64,000 nt of DNA from Flavobacterium rivuli WB 3.3-2 = DSM 21788 (GCF_000378485.1 NZ_KB899970.1:124001-188000), one strand, 5' to 3'. Shown: positions 44,606 through 53,967, numbered from the stretch's first letter. Program-made: numbers and translations. Notes: generated from the sequence alone by a model not told the origin.

Positions 44606-45067
44606 ATGAATTATAAATTTTTTCTGTTGCTACTATTTTTTAAAATAATTATAGGTTGTAATAATGTAGAAAAAAAAGAACGAATTGAGAATAAATCAAT
44701 CGAAAAATCTTTGACTATAAAAGTTCCAAAGGAGGATTTTGACGAATTTTTCACAAAATTTCGCTCTGATTCTATATTTAAATTTACCCGAATAAAATTC
44801 CCTTTGAAAGGATTTAATTCTGATGAAATGGGAACAGGCTCTGAGCAATCAATATATTTATGGGATAAGGAAAATTTTATTTTTTACTCGGTTGAGGACT
44901 TTAAAAATCAAACGACCACAGATATAATAAAAGAAGATATTATTAAATCAGACTCAGTAGTAACTTATAGAAGATATAAGGAAGATTCTGGATATGATAT
45001 TAATTATGAATTCAAGAATATAAAAGATAAATGGTATTTAATATATTATTCATATTCAATTTTCTAA
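44606..45067 (+). CDS. Lipoprotein, DUF4348-like, possible orphan immunity protein
   Basis: A lipoprotein signal (MNYKFFLLLLFFKIIIGC, Cys at 18) precedes about 135 residues with FDEFFTKFRSDSIFKFTRIK and FPLKG, resembling DUF4348 proteins of Bacteroidetes. The end is aromatic (KWYLIYYSYSIF). Codons are strongly AT-rich. It follows a decayed Rhs core fragment and is closed by a terminator, so it may be the immunity gene of a lost toxin tip. That role is inference. Confidence 0.6.
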   Translation: MNYKFFLLLLFFKIIIGCNNVEKKERIENKSIEKSLTIKVPKEDFDEFFTKFRSDSIFKFTRIKFPLKGFNSDEMGTGSEQSIYLWDKENFIFYSVEDFKNQTTTDIIKEDIIKSDSVVTYRRYKEDSGYDINYEFKNIKDKWYLIYYSYSIF

Positions 45068-45156
45068 TTGAAATATCTTATCTAATTGTCAGACTATAGC
45101 GGGTTATAAAATAATCAACTGATAATGTATGTCTTTAATTGCAACATAACAAAGCA

Positions 45157-45190
45157 AAAAAGCAGGACAATTACTTATCCTGCTTTTACT
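45157..45190 (+). terminator. Terminator of the DUF4348-like lipoprotein gene
   Basis: A 10-bp perfect stem (AAAAGCAGGA / TCCTGCTTTT) with a 10-nt loop, 90 nt after the stop codon. Confidence 0.75.
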
Positions 45191-45251
45191 ATTTATTTGT
45201 TATTCCATTTTTTGGTCCGTCATCGCTGCGTTACAAAGATTAAAAGCAAAA

Positions 45252-45276
45252 GATTGCTTCGTTCCTCGCAATGACC
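45252..45276. repeat. Second copy of the AGATTGC...GCAATGAC intergenic repeat
   Basis: AGATTGCTTCGTTCCTCGCA followed by ATGAC differs from the element at 38831-38855 at two bases (C to T and G to T). It lies in the gap between the Rhs-remnant island and clpX. Confidence 0.7.
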
Positions 45277-45317
45277 ACCCATGTTGAAAACTGCTATTGA
45301 ATACTAACCACTCGAAG

Positions 45318-46550
45318 CTACGAAGCTGTTTTAAGTCTTTTAAGCAATGTCCTGTTAAGGTGGTGGTCTACATACTCTTTATCAATGCTTAGGGTACGCT
45401 CATCGCTTCCCGGCAATTCATACATTGCTTCGGTAAGGATGGCCTCGCATAAAGAACGAAGGCCACGGGCACCAAGCTTGTATTCTAAAGCCTTATCTAC
45501 AATATAATCCAGTGCATCGTCAGATATAGAAAGGTCTACATCATCCATAGCAAACAGTTTTTTGTACTGTTTAACCAGGGCATTTTTTGGCTCGGTAAGG
45601 ATGGCGCGAAGCGTTTCCCTGTCTAACGGATCCATGTGCGTAAGCACCGGCATACGCCCGATGATCTCCGGTATCAGCCCGAAATCCTTAATGTCTTTAG
45701 GGATAATGTATTGCAGTAAATTATCTTTATCAATGTTGTCTACGTTACGCGATGTACTGTAACCTACAGCCTGGCGGTTAAGCCTTTTAGATATGATGCG
45801 CTCTATACCGTCAAAAGCACCACCTGCTATAAACAGTATGTTCTGGGTGTTTACCTCAATAAATTTCTGGTCAGGGTGCTTACGGCCACCCTTAGGCGGA
45901 ACGTTTACAATAGTACCTTCAAGCAATTTTAGTAAAGCCTGCTGAACTCCTTCGCCCGATACATCACGGGTAATAGACGGGTTGTCGCTCTTGCGGGCAA
46001 TCTTGTCTATCTCATCAATAAACACAATACCGCGCTCTGCTTTAGCAACATCATAATCGGCAACCTGCAACAGGCGGGTAAGGATGCTTTCTACATCTTC
46101 GCCCACATAGCCTGCTTCGGTAAGAACAGTAGCATCTACAATAGCCAGCGGCACATTAAGCATGCGCGCAATGGTTTTTGCAACAAGGGTTTTACCGGTA
46201 CCGGTTTGCCCCGCCATAAGGATGTTACTTTTCTCAATCTCTACATCATCGTCGCTTTTTTGCTGCATTAACCTTTTGTAGTGGTTATATACCGCAACCG
46301 AAAGCACTTTCTTGGTCTGGTCCTGCCCAATAACATACTGGTCCAGGAACGCCCTTATTTCTTTAGGCTTTTTCAGGTCGAGCTCGCCGGCAATAGATGC
46401 AGATCCGCTTTGTTTAAGCTCTTCCAGTACAATGCCATGGGCCTGCTCTATACAACGGTCGCATATATGCGCGTTGATGCCTGCAATTAATAAATTAGTT
46501 TCCGGCTTTTTCCTGCCGCAAAAAGAACACTCTAATACTTCTTTAGCCAT
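45318..46550 (-). CDS. clpX: ATP-dependent Clp protease ATP-binding subunit ClpX
   Basis: AAA+ unfoldase that feeds proteins to ClpP. The N-terminal C4 zinc-binding domain ([10 protein letters not shown] and CDRC) is followed by Walker A GQTGTGKT, Walker [14 protein letters not shown], and the sensor/arginine regions up to [12 protein letters not shown]. The ClpP-contacting loop carries the IGF-type tripeptide as VGY (RQAVGYSTS). The 410-residue length is normal. It lies 72 nt behind clpP; the spacer contains a small repeat but no terminator. Confidence 0.98.
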   Translation of the reverse strand: MAKEVLECSFCGRKKPETNLLIAGINAHICDRCIEQAHGIVLEELKQSGSASIAGELDLKKPKEIRAFLDQYVIGQDQTKKVLSVAVYNHYKRLMQQKSDDDVEIEKSNILMAGQTGTGKTLVAKTIARMLNVPLAIVDATVLTEAGYVGEDVESILTRLLQVADYDVAKAERGIVFIDEIDKIARKSDNPSITRDVSGEGVQQALLKLLEGTIVNVPPKGGRKHPDQKFIEVNTQNILFIAGGAFDGIERIISKRLNRQAVGYSTSRNVDNIDKDNLLQYIIPKDIKDFGLIPEIIGRMPVLTHMDPLDRETLRAILTEPKNALVKQYKKLFAMDDVDLSISDDALDYIVDKALEYKLGARGLRSLCEAILTEAMYELPGSDERTLSIDKEYVDHHLNRTLLKRLKTAS

Positions 46551-46621
46551 TTCTTTAGTTTTCAGTCGCAGTTTTCAGTCGCAGTAAGCCCGCACAACTG
46601 TAAACTGCGACTGTGACTTTT
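46551..46621. repeat. Repeat in the clpP-clpX spacer
   Basis: TTCAGTCGCAG occurs twice in a row (46561-46583 region), and its complement CTGCGACTG occurs once near 46605. Read on the minus strand the transcript could form a hairpin between clpP and clpX. Confidence 0.55.
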
Positions 46622-47296
46622 TTATTCTCTTGTTAATACCTCATCTATCATTCCGTACTCTTTAGCTTCAGGAGCTTTCATCCAGTAATCGCGCTCGCTG
46701 TCTTTGTGTACTTTCTCATAATCCTGTCCGGAATGCTTAGAGATAATCTCGTAAAGCTCTTCTTTAAGCTTAAGCATTTCGCGAAGGTTTATCTCCATAT
46801 CTGTAGCAACGCCCTGTGCACCGCCCGATGGCTGGTGAATCATTACCCTGCTGTGTGGAAGTGCCGAACGTTTTCCTGCCGCACCGGCGCATAAAAGCAC
46901 TGCACCCATAGATGCTGCCATACCTGTACAGATAGTAGCTACATCGGGCTTAATGTACTGCATGGTGTCATACATGCCAAGGCCTGCATAAACGCTGCCG
47001 CCCGGAGAGTTAATGTATATCTGGATGTCCTTGTTAGCATCTGCACTTTCCAGGAACAATAACTGTGCCTGCACAATGTTTGCAACCTGGTCGTCTATAC
47101 CCGTACCAAGAAAAATGATCCTGTCCATCATAAGGCGCGAAAACACGTCTATCTGGGCAACGTTCATCTGGCGCTCCTCCATAATGTAAGGTGTAAGGCC
47201 TGTAGGCGTTACGCGGTTTACAAGCTTATCGTAATATAAATTATTTACACCGTGGTGTTTAGTGGCATATTTTTTAAATTCTTTACCGTAGTCCAT
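46622..47296 (-). CDS. clpP: ATP-dependent Clp protease proteolytic subunit ClpP
   Basis: Serine protease subunit forming the ClpP barrel. The catalytic Ser lies in TGMAASMGAVLL, the His in RVMIHQPSGG, and an Asp further on (YWMKAPEAKEYGMIDE region). The 224 residues include a longer N-terminus than E. coli ClpP (KEFKKYATKHHGV), as in other Bacteroidetes. The trigger factor gene upstream has its own terminator, so clpP-clpX form the operon. Confidence 0.97.
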   Translation of the reverse strand: MDYGKEFKKYATKHHGVNNLYYDKLVNRVTPTGLTPYIMEERQMNVAQIDVFSRLMMDRIIFLGTGIDDQVANIVQAQLLFLESADANKDIQIYINSPGGSVYAGLGMYDTMQYIKPDVATICTGMAASMGAVLLCAGAAGKRSALPHSRVMIHQPSGGAQGVATDMEINLREMLKLKEELYEIISKHSGQDYEKVHKDSERDYWMKAPEAKEYGMIDEVLTRE

Positions 47297-47331
47297 AGTC
47301 TTTTTAAAATTTTTAATTGTTTAAAAGAAAC

Positions 47332-47362
47332 GAAAAAACGTCAGTCCCGGCGGACTGACGTT
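47332..47362 (-). terminator. Terminator of the trigger factor gene
   Basis: An 11-bp perfect stem (AACGTCAGTCC / GGACTGACGTT) with a 4-nt loop and a T-run on the minus strand. Confidence 0.95.
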
Positions 47363-47387
47363 CAAAGATAATCATTTTTCGTGAGAT

Positions 47388-48713
47388 TTATTCTCCGTAC
47401 ATTTCTTTGATAAACTCCTGATAAGTAACCTCTTTAGTTGTAAAAGGTACTTTTTCTTTATAAAGGTTTACCATCTTTTCGCTCATAACCTGGTCAGAAA
47501 GCCTTTTAACCTCTTCCTGGTTACCAAGTACACGTGCAACGATACCATCTACATCTTCGTCGGTAGGGTTAAGCTGGCCAAATTGTGCCATTTGCTTTTT
47601 AATTACCTCTTTAGTATATGATTTTAGGTCTTCAAAAGTTATTTGCAGATTGTTGTCTGCCATAACTTTACCTTCTATAAGCTGGTAACGAAGCCCGTTT
47701 TCAGATCTTTTGTATTCAGCCTCTGCCTCTTCAGCAGTTAAAGGTTTTTCACCTGCTGTTTGTAACCACTTGATAAGGAACGTGTCAGGAAGGTCAAATT
47801 TAGTATTGCTTATTAATGCCTCTGTAGCATCGTTAAGGAATTTCTGGTCTGCCTGCTGTATAAACTGCTGCTCGGCATCTTCCTTGATTTTAGCTTTTAC
47901 ACCTTCAACAGAAGTTACATTGCCTTCGCCAAAAAGCTTGTCAAAAAGCTCCTGGTTAAGTTCTGCAGGCTCAGTAGTGTTTACTTCTTCGATAACAAAT
48001 TCTACTTCAATATCAAGTCCGTGCACATCATCATGGCCTACTTTAAGGTAATCCATAAGTTTGTGGTCGTCATCAAATAAACCCTTAGTAGCAAGTGTAA
48101 CTACATCGCCCACTTTTTTACCAATAAATTTATCAAAGGTAGCAGCATCAGCAAATATCTCTGCAGATATTGTTGCAGGGCTGTCAATACCTTTTTCTTC
48201 GTTTTTAAAAGTACCGGCAATATCATCACCAGCTTCGGCAGTTTCTTTAGGTATAAGTTTGCCATACTGTTTTTGTATGCGTGCTACCTGCTCATCAAGC
48301 ATAGCTTCATCTGCAGTAATGGTATATTTTACAATGCTGTTTGCAGCAGTAAGGTCTACAGTAAATTCAGGAGCAAGGCCAAGTTCAAATTCAAAAGTAA
48401 AATCTTCGGCATCCCAGTTAAAGTCTTCTGTAACTTTAGGCAGCGGGTTACCAAGAATGTTTAGTTTCTCGCGTGACATGTAGTTGTTTAACGAAGACTG
48501 TAGTAATTTGTTAACCTCTTCAAGCAATACAGTTTTGCCATATTGTTTCTGGATAAGGCTTACAGGTACAACACCTTTCCTAAAGCCCGGAAGTGATGTG
48601 GTTTTTCTATAGTTGTATAATGCTTTATCTACATTAGCTTTGTAATCATCCTTTGTAATAGATACTTTTACAATAGCGTTCAATGCATCTACATTTTCTC
48701 TTGTAATATTCAT
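47388..48713 (-). CDS. tig: Trigger factor
   Basis: Ribosome-bound chaperone. The N-terminal domain carries the ribosome-binding signature as GFRKGVVP (residues about 41-48). A degenerate FKBP-like middle domain follows; the segments AGDDIAGTF and DKFIGKKVGDVV correspond to its core. The helical C-terminal domain ends KEMYGE. At 441 residues it is full length. Its place before clpP-clpX is conserved in many bacteria. Confidence 0.95.
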   Translation of the reverse strand: MNITRENVDALNAIVKVSITKDDYKANVDKALYNYRKTTSLPGFRKGVVPVSLIQKQYGKTVLLEEVNKLLQSSLNNYMSREKLNILGNPLPKVTEDFNWDAEDFTFEFELGLAPEFTVDLTAANSIVKYTITADEAMLDEQVARIQKQYGKLIPKETAEAGDDIAGTFKNEEKGIDSPATISAEIFADAATFDKFIGKKVGDVVTLATKGLFDDDHKLMDYLKVGHDDVHGLDIEVEFVIEEVNTTEPAELNQELFDKLFGEGNVTSVEGVKAKIKEDAEQQFIQQADQKFLNDATEALISNTKFDLPDTFLIKWLQTAGEKPLTAEEAEAEYKRSENGLRYQLIEGKVMADNNLQITFEDLKSYTKEVIKKQMAQFGQLNPTDEDVDGIVARVLGNQEEVKRLSDQVMSEKMVNLYKEKVPFTTKEVTYQEFIKEMYGE

Positions 48714-48838
48714 TATTTAGATTGTTTTCTTATATAAAATTCGGAATGCAAAATTAAACCTTTTTTACAACTCATACAACTTTTTAAAATATTGTATTTC
48801 AATGGCCTTAAAAAAGGCGGTGTAACTTACAACATAAT

Positions 48839-49180
48839 TTATTTATCGCTGTAAAACGCGGATACAATACTCTGGCAAATAGATAGCACAAGGCTAAATA
48901 TCAGGGCATGCACAAAATCTATTATTGTAAAGCCATCTATAAGATGGTCGCACAGCATGACAATAATAGCATTAATAACGAGTAGGAAAAGCCCCAGTGT
49001 AAAAATGGTAACCGGTAATGTAAATAATACAAGGATGGGTTTTATAAAAATATTTAGCAGCGCCAACACAACTGCCACGATAAGGGCAGTGTAAAAACTA
49101 TCTACATGTACACCGGGCATAAAATGCGCAAGCATTAGTACAAAAAAAGTGGTAAAGAGGAGTTTTACAATTGTTTTCAT
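48839..49180 (-). CDS. Small four-helix membrane protein (phage holin family 4 / YvlD-like)
   Basis: The start is at ATG 49180 (MKTIVKLLFTTFFVLMLAHF). Four membrane helices fill the 113 residues. The signature ALLNIFIKPILVLFTLPVTI followed by TLGLF, with an LLVINAI helix, is that of the YvlD/DUF360-like family, annotated as phage holin family 4. These are chromosomal envelope proteins and not lysis proteins as a rule. There are no phage genes around. Confidence 0.85.
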   Translation of the reverse strand: MKTIVKLLFTTFFVLMLAHFMPGVHVDSFYTALIVAVVLALLNIFIKPILVLFTLPVTIFTLGLFLLVINAIIVMLCDHLIDGFTIIDFVHALIFSLVLSICQSIVSAFYSDK

Positions 49181-49203
49181 GAGTGAGGTAATTTTATGTA
49201 AAA

Positions 49204-49235
49204 ATAAAAAAAGCACCGGCATGTACCGGTGCTTT
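49204..49235 (-). terminator. Terminator of the fadL-type/SGNH operon
   Basis: A 10-bp perfect stem (AAAGCACCGG / CCGGTGCTTT) with a 6-nt loop and a seven-T run on the minus strand. Confidence 0.95.
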
Positions 49236-49253
49236 AATAAATTATATTAAGAA

Positions 49254-50822
49254 TTAGTTTGAAGGCAAAATAGTTGCTCCCGGATAGTAACCAGCGGTTA
49301 TCATGGGTAGTTTTGCTTTATAGTGTTCATTAATAACTTTAATTACCTCGTTTGCTACAAGTGCGTAACCTCTTGCATTAGGGTGAACACCATCAAGAGA
49401 AAATAATACTGTGTTTACCTTTGCGGTGCTAAAGTAATCAGCAGTATATATCTGCCCGTCTGAAGTTCTAAGACCGGATACAAGCTGATTAAGTATGGCA
49501 TTCATATCTGCCACAGCAAGGTTTTTTGTTGCTGCAATAGCACGAATGGCATTATTAAAGTTTGTAGTTGCGTTGTTTACAAGTGTTACTTCGGCAGCGG
49601 TTAATACATGCTGATCCTGTAAAGGATAGGCCACCCCAAAAGTGTCGAACGGTGCCGGAACGCCCGGTGGCGGCTCACCAATTACAGATCGTGTTGTAAG
49701 TAGTATAAGATCCTGTGCGGTTGCCTGTCTTGCCTGCCCGTAAATTTGACCTAACACAGTGGCAAATGGTGCCGTTGCAGGGTTTCCTGCTGCGGCTGCT
49801 GTAATTTGAGGGCCTAAATTAACAAGCGACTCGTCTATTATTAAAAGTGGGTTAGGATCGGTTTCAGAGAGAAGGTGAATTCTGTCCGGTTGTCCAAAAG
49901 CAGTTAGTATCTGGTTAAGCGGGCCGTATAATTGCGCATTTGCCCTACGAATGCTGGCAAGGCCAACAGTAGTATCTCCGTCGCCAATTGCCGAAGCAGT
50001 AAGTGGGTTGTAAGGTACTGTTGTAAAGAACGGAATTGATGTAATGTTTGGCACAGTAGCAACAACGCCTTTAGCACCATTAAGCGTTAATTGCCTTATA
50101 ATTTCGGTATAGGTACCTGCAAATACAGTAGGGTCTGTAATATCGTTGCCGCCGTAAGTAGCAGGATTAGTATTACCCGTCTGGTCTATACCAATCCCTC
50201 CGGATGTAGCGTACGACAACACATCGTTAGCACCTATCCAGTTAGTAAAAAATGTTGGGTTTAAAGACAAAGCATCTGCAAGTACTGTAGTGGTAGGTGA
50301 TGTTGCGTGGCGCACAAAGTAGGGGTTGGCAAGCCCAAGTGCAAGCCCTGCAGGGTTACCATAACCCGCGGCCAGCAAGTGGAAAGACTTAGCTCCCGGA
50401 ACTCCCATATTGTTGTAAGCTTTTTGCTGAGCTGTAAGCGTAACGGTACTTGTGCCTGCAATAGGCTCTGGGCCACCCGCACCCGCATCAATAATCAACC
50501 GGGTATTAAAACCGGGCAGGCCAGCAATACCTCCCAAGTTGTTTACATCATCGGCATAGCTTGGCTGTGTAAACTCGCCGCCACCCACAATTTTAAACTG
50601 CTGTGCCAGTTGGTTAGGAAACGAGTACGTTTGGCCAATGCGAGACACGGTGCCATCCATGTAACCCGATGTTAGTGAGTTACCCACGGCCACATACCTT
50701 GTAAAATCTGCCTCGCCGGCGCTGTAGTCAGCGTCTGTAAGGTTGTGTTCAAACTCCGGCTCGCAGGCTGTAAATCCGGCTGCTGCCAGTATAGCTAAAT
50801 ATAGAAGTGTATTTTTTTTCAT
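49254..50822 (-). CDS. SGNH/GDSL-type esterase lipoprotein
   Basis: A lipoprotein signal (MKKNTLLYLAILAAAGFTAC, Cys at 20) precedes a 500-residue SGNH hydrolase. Block I is VGNSLTSGY (nucleophile Ser), the glycine block lies near GVPGAKSF, block III is IGANDVLSY (Asn), and block V is LDGVHPNARGYAL (Asp and His). It is about twice as long as simple GDSL lipases, with insertions. It starts 12 nt behind the FadL-type gene in the same operon, so an esterase/lipase releasing fatty acids at the outer membrane for uptake through that porin is plausible. Confidence 0.88.
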   Translation of the reverse strand: MKKNTLLYLAILAAAGFTACEPEFEHNLTDADYSAGEADFTRYVAVGNSLTSGYMDGTVSRIGQTYSFPNQLAQQFKIVGGGEFTQPSYADDVNNLGGIAGLPGFNTRLIIDAGAGGPEPIAGTSTVTLTAQQKAYNNMGVPGAKSFHLLAAGYGNPAGLALGLANPYFVRHATSPTTTVLADALSLNPTFFTNWIGANDVLSYATSGGIGIDQTGNTNPATYGGNDITDPTVFAGTYTEIIRQLTLNGAKGVVATVPNITSIPFFTTVPYNPLTASAIGDGDTTVGLASIRRANAQLYGPLNQILTAFGQPDRIHLLSETDPNPLLIIDESLVNLGPQITAAAAGNPATAPFATVLGQIYGQARQATAQDLILLTTRSVIGEPPPGVPAPFDTFGVAYPLQDQHVLTAAEVTLVNNATTNFNNAIRAIAATKNLAVADMNAILNQLVSGLRTSDGQIYTADYFSTAKVNTVLFSLDGVHPNARGYALVANEVIKVINEHYKAKLPMITAGYYPGATILPSN

Positions 50823-50834
50823 GGCAAATTTTTA

Positions 50835-52097
50835 TTAAAAGCTATAAGTTAAACCAACACCCGGAGAGAATACCACATTTTTGTAAGTTCCGCCAAAAGA
50901 ATATGGCGTACCGTCTTCGGCAGTATAGTTGTAAGAGTTGGTAGTTTCTTTAAAGTGAAGGTAAAGGAACGAGGCATCTATACCCAGCTTAGGTGTTATC
51001 TGGTAGGTTAAACCACCGGTAAAGCCCATAGAGTCATTCCTTGGTGTTTCAGGAGCAAAGTAGCCATCCTGCACAGGGCTTTCGTCAAAGTAATAACCGG
51101 CACGGAAAGCAAACTTTTGGTTAGGTTTATACTGCGCACCTATGCGGTATGTGCTTGCATCTTTATAGTTACGCGGGTTAACAGATGTGGGTATGTTGTT
51201 TGCAAAATCTACTGTAAGGTTTTTGTACACATTCCAAAAAGCCACATTATAATCTAACGCTACAAGCCATTTATCTGTAAGCTGCACAGAGAAACCTGCT
51301 GTAAGTTCTGCCGGTAAAGGTAAATCGGCATTAAAGGTAGTGTTGCTAAAAGTACCCTGGGCAAATGCAGGCACGTGGTTAAATTGTGCACTGCCATTAC
51401 GCGCTTCCATAGTAATTTCAGATCGGTAGTTTACACCCACCCTTATGTTTTCTGTAGGGTTAAGCATCATACTTGCCGTCCATCCCCAGGCAGTCACGTT
51501 TTTAGCCCTGATGGTAACTTCTGCAGGATTACCATTTTCGCCAAGGGGCACTTCATTTTCGCTAAGGCTCCTGCTAAGGTTACGGTTAAGCTCTACACCG
51601 CCGGTAACATATATTGGCCCACCGCCAATACTTAATTGGTCGTTAATTTTTATAGATATTGTAGGCTGGATATATACTGCTTCCAGATCGATATTATTTA
51701 CAAGGTTAGCACCTACCCAGTTTTTGTCCCATTCTACAGCACTTCCGTAAGGGGTGTATACTGCAAGGCCTACGGTTAACCAGTCGGTAGCACGATACGA
51801 TGCATATATTTCAAAAGGGTTACCAAAATTTTCTGTAGATGCCTTCCAGTTGTTGGCCTCATTTTGAAATCTTGTTTTGGCAAAAAGGCCATTACCACCA
51901 ACAGAGAAGTTAAAACGGTCTTTTAAGAATGCTGCCCCCGCCGGGTTAAAAAACAAAACCTCTGCACTTTGCACCACACCTACGCCGGTATGGCCCATGG
52001 CAAGTTGTTTTTGCCCCTGCAGGCTTACGCGATAGCCGCCTGCAAAGGCAGTTGTAGCCGCAAAAGCCATCATGGTTAAGGATAATAATTTTCTCAT
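50835..52097 (-). CDS. OmpP1/FadL-family outer membrane transporter
   Basis: The start is at ATG 52097 (MRKLLSLTMMAFAATTAFAGGYRV). After the signal peptide, GGYRVSLQGQKQLAMGHTG and VLFFNPAGAAFL form the FadL N-terminal hatch with the NPA signature. The remainder is a 14-strand-type barrel ending VGLTYSF, with C-terminal Phe. Family members take up long-chain fatty acids or aromatic hydrocarbons across the outer membrane. It has a well-formed promoter and is first in an operon with an SGNH esterase. Confidence 0.93.
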   Translation of the reverse strand: MRKLLSLTMMAFAATTAFAGGYRVSLQGQKQLAMGHTGVGVVQSAEVLFFNPAGAAFLKDRFNFSVGGNGLFAKTRFQNEANNWKASTENFGNPFEIYASYRATDWLTVGLAVYTPYGSAVEWDKNWVGANLVNNIDLEAVYIQPTISIKINDQLSIGGGPIYVTGGVELNRNLSRSLSENEVPLGENGNPAEVTIRAKNVTAWGWTASMMLNPTENIRVGVNYRSEITMEARNGSAQFNHVPAFAQGTFSNTTFNADLPLPAELTAGFSVQLTDKWLVALDYNVAFWNVYKNLTVDFANNIPTSVNPRNYKDASTYRIGAQYKPNQKFAFRAGYYFDESPVQDGYFAPETPRNDSMGFTGGLTYQITPKLGIDASFLYLHFKETTNSYNYTAEDGTPYSFGGTYKNVVFSPGVGLTYSF

Positions 52098-52138
52098 AGT
52101 AAAATTCAGGTTAGTTGTCAAATTGATAATCTTCATAT

Positions 52139-52168
52139 CAAATTTATAATAAATTATCGATTACGCAA
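52139..52168 (-). promoter_or_regulatory. Promoter of the FadL-type/SGNH operon
   Basis: TTG (52166-52168) and the -7 box TAAATTTG (52139-52146) are 19 bp apart on the minus strand. The inverted repeat TTATTATG / CATAATAA (52183-52202) lies directly upstream. The rest of the 304-bp spacer up to 52401 is AT-rich; I see no other feature in it. Confidence 0.65.
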
Positions 52169-52401
52169 TAAAATACAGTAATTTATTATGCATTCATAAT
52201 AATTTATTTTGCATATTTTAAGCTGTAAGGATAGGAATTTTTAATACAAAATAAACTTATGTTGCGAATTTAATATGCAAGCATACTAATGTAACTATTT
52301 AGCCTACTTTTATTTAACGCTTTAAGATAAATATTAATAAAAACACAAATAGTATGGAGGTGCAATTTTTTGGTAGTAAATTTCATTCATAATCTATTTT
52401 C

Positions 52402-53967
52402 ATGAAACTATTTAAAAAAATCGCCATAGGTATTTTGGGGTTTGTTATACTACTCGTGCTGCTTAACTTTGGCGTAAGCCGTTACGTATCGGCTAAACTT
52501 CCCACCATTATAAAAGAGCAAAAGGGTTTTCCTTATAACCTTAATTATAAAAAGCTTGATATAAATATCCTTACTGGCAGTTTTGTAATGCATGATGCCT
52601 ACCTGGCACCTAAAGATACCATGCAGGAAGCTGTTAAAAACGGTATTTTTGGACAGATAAAATCAATTAGCGTTAACGGCTTAAGCTTATGGCAGCTGTA
52701 CAAAAATAATCGCATTAAGGTAAGCCGCGTGGTTATAGATACGCCCGAAATTATTATGTACCACCGCGAGAAGAAATATAATGTTGAAGATGACATAGAA
52801 AAGCCTTTTAAAAACGTAATAGAAACAGGAAGCCTTGAGGTGCGTCATGGTAATTTTAAAATGGTAGATGCAAAAAAGAATCCCATGCTTAAGGCATCTA
52901 ATATTACTTTCGAACTGAATAAAATAACTGTAGACAGTGCTACTGTAAAAGAAAATGTGCCGGTACGCTACCGCGATTACAGTTTTGCCTGCGACAGCCT
53001 GTTTTATAATGCCGGGCCCTTTTACAATATTACCCTCAATAAAATAACATCTACAGATAGTACGCTTGCTATACATAACTTCAGTATGATACCCAAGCAA
53101 ACGCGTCCTCAGTTTGTTAAGGCTATATCTAAAGAACTCGACCAGTTTAACCTTCAGGTTAATAAAATTACTGTACCTAAAGCCGACTGGGGTTTTGTAA
53201 ATAATGTGCTTTATGTGCATGCACCCGAAGTAACGTTAGAAAAGGTATTTGCTAATATTTATCGCAGCAAAGAACCGGCAGACGACCCTACACGTAAAAA
53301 ACTGTACAGTGAATTGCTGAGGTCTATAAAATTTGACCTGAAAGTAGAGAAGTTATTACTCAAAAACAGCCTGATAGAATATGAAGAGCAGCTAACCTTT
53401 AGTAGACCCGCTGCTAAGGTTGTGTTTTCTAAATTTTATGCCACAATTGCTAATGTATACAGCCCTGTAAATAAAAAAGATAAACTGCCTGCCACTACTA
53501 TAGATGTGCAATGCCTCTTTATGAAAAAAGCGCCATTAAGCGTAAAATGGAGTTTTAATACACCCGACGTAAGCGATGCATTTACCATTGCCGGGCATTT
53601 GCAGAATTTAAAAAGCGAAGATGCAAATCCTGTTTCTAAACCACTTATGAATGCCGAAACAACCGGAAACCTGAAAGATGTTCAGTTTGTTTTAAACGGT
53701 AACCGCGAGCGAGCCACGGGCACATTTGCCATAAAGTATGAAGACCTTAAGGTGGATATCTATAAAAAAGACGGCAAGAAGAAGAATAAGCTGATTAGTG
53801 CTGTAGGTAACCTGTTAGTTAAAAACGATACCGATGGCGACCTTAAAAAAGTTAATGTAGCGGTAGAACGCAGTAAAGACAAATCAGTATTTAATTTTTT
53901 ATGGAAGTTTGTAATGGAAGGGCTTAAACAAACCGTATTGCCCAAAGTTGTAGGCAAGAACATATAG
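52402..53967 (+). CDS. AsmA/DUF748-like membrane-anchored protein
   Basis: The 521 residues start with an N-terminal membrane anchor (about 6-27, IAIGILGFVILLVLLNFGV). A long beta-strand-rich periplasmic part follows, with repeated segments such as YKKLDINILTGSFVMHDAYL and IKSISVNGLSLWQLY, which match AsmA-like/DUF748 proteins. A basic C-terminus (TVLPKVVGKNI) follows. Such proteins have a role at the cell envelope, possibly lipid movement between membranes. It is convergent with the M43 protease gene and shares the GC-rich terminator hairpin. Confidence 0.75.
   Translation: MKLFKKIAIGILGFVILLVLLNFGVSRYVSAKLPTIIKEQKGFPYNLNYKKLDINILTGSFVMHDAYLAPKDTMQEAVKNGIFGQIKSISVNGLSLWQLYKNNRIKVSRVVIDTPEIIMYHREKKYNVEDDIEKPFKNVIETGSLEVRHGNFKMVDAKKNPMLKASNITFELNKITVDSATVKENVPVRYRDYSFACDSLFYNAGPFYNITLNKITSTDSTLAIHNFSMIPKQTRPQFVKAISKELDQFNLQVNKITVPKADWGFVNNVLYVHAPEVTLEKVFANIYRSKEPADDPTRKKLYSELLRSIKFDLKVEKLLLKNSLIEYEEQLTFSRPAAKVVFSKFYATIANVYSPVNKKDKLPATTIDVQCLFMKKAPLSVKWSFNTPDVSDAFTIAGHLQNLKSEDANPVSKPLMNAETTGNLKDVQFVLNGNRERATGTFAIKYEDLKVDIYKKDGKKKNKLISAVGNLLVKNDTDGDLKKVNVAVERSKDKSVFNFLWKFVMEGLKQTVLPKVVGKNI

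Noticed and set aside
48839..49180. Holin-family label as evidence of a prophage
   Set aside because: This family is mostly chromosomal membrane proteins, and no phage genes surround it.
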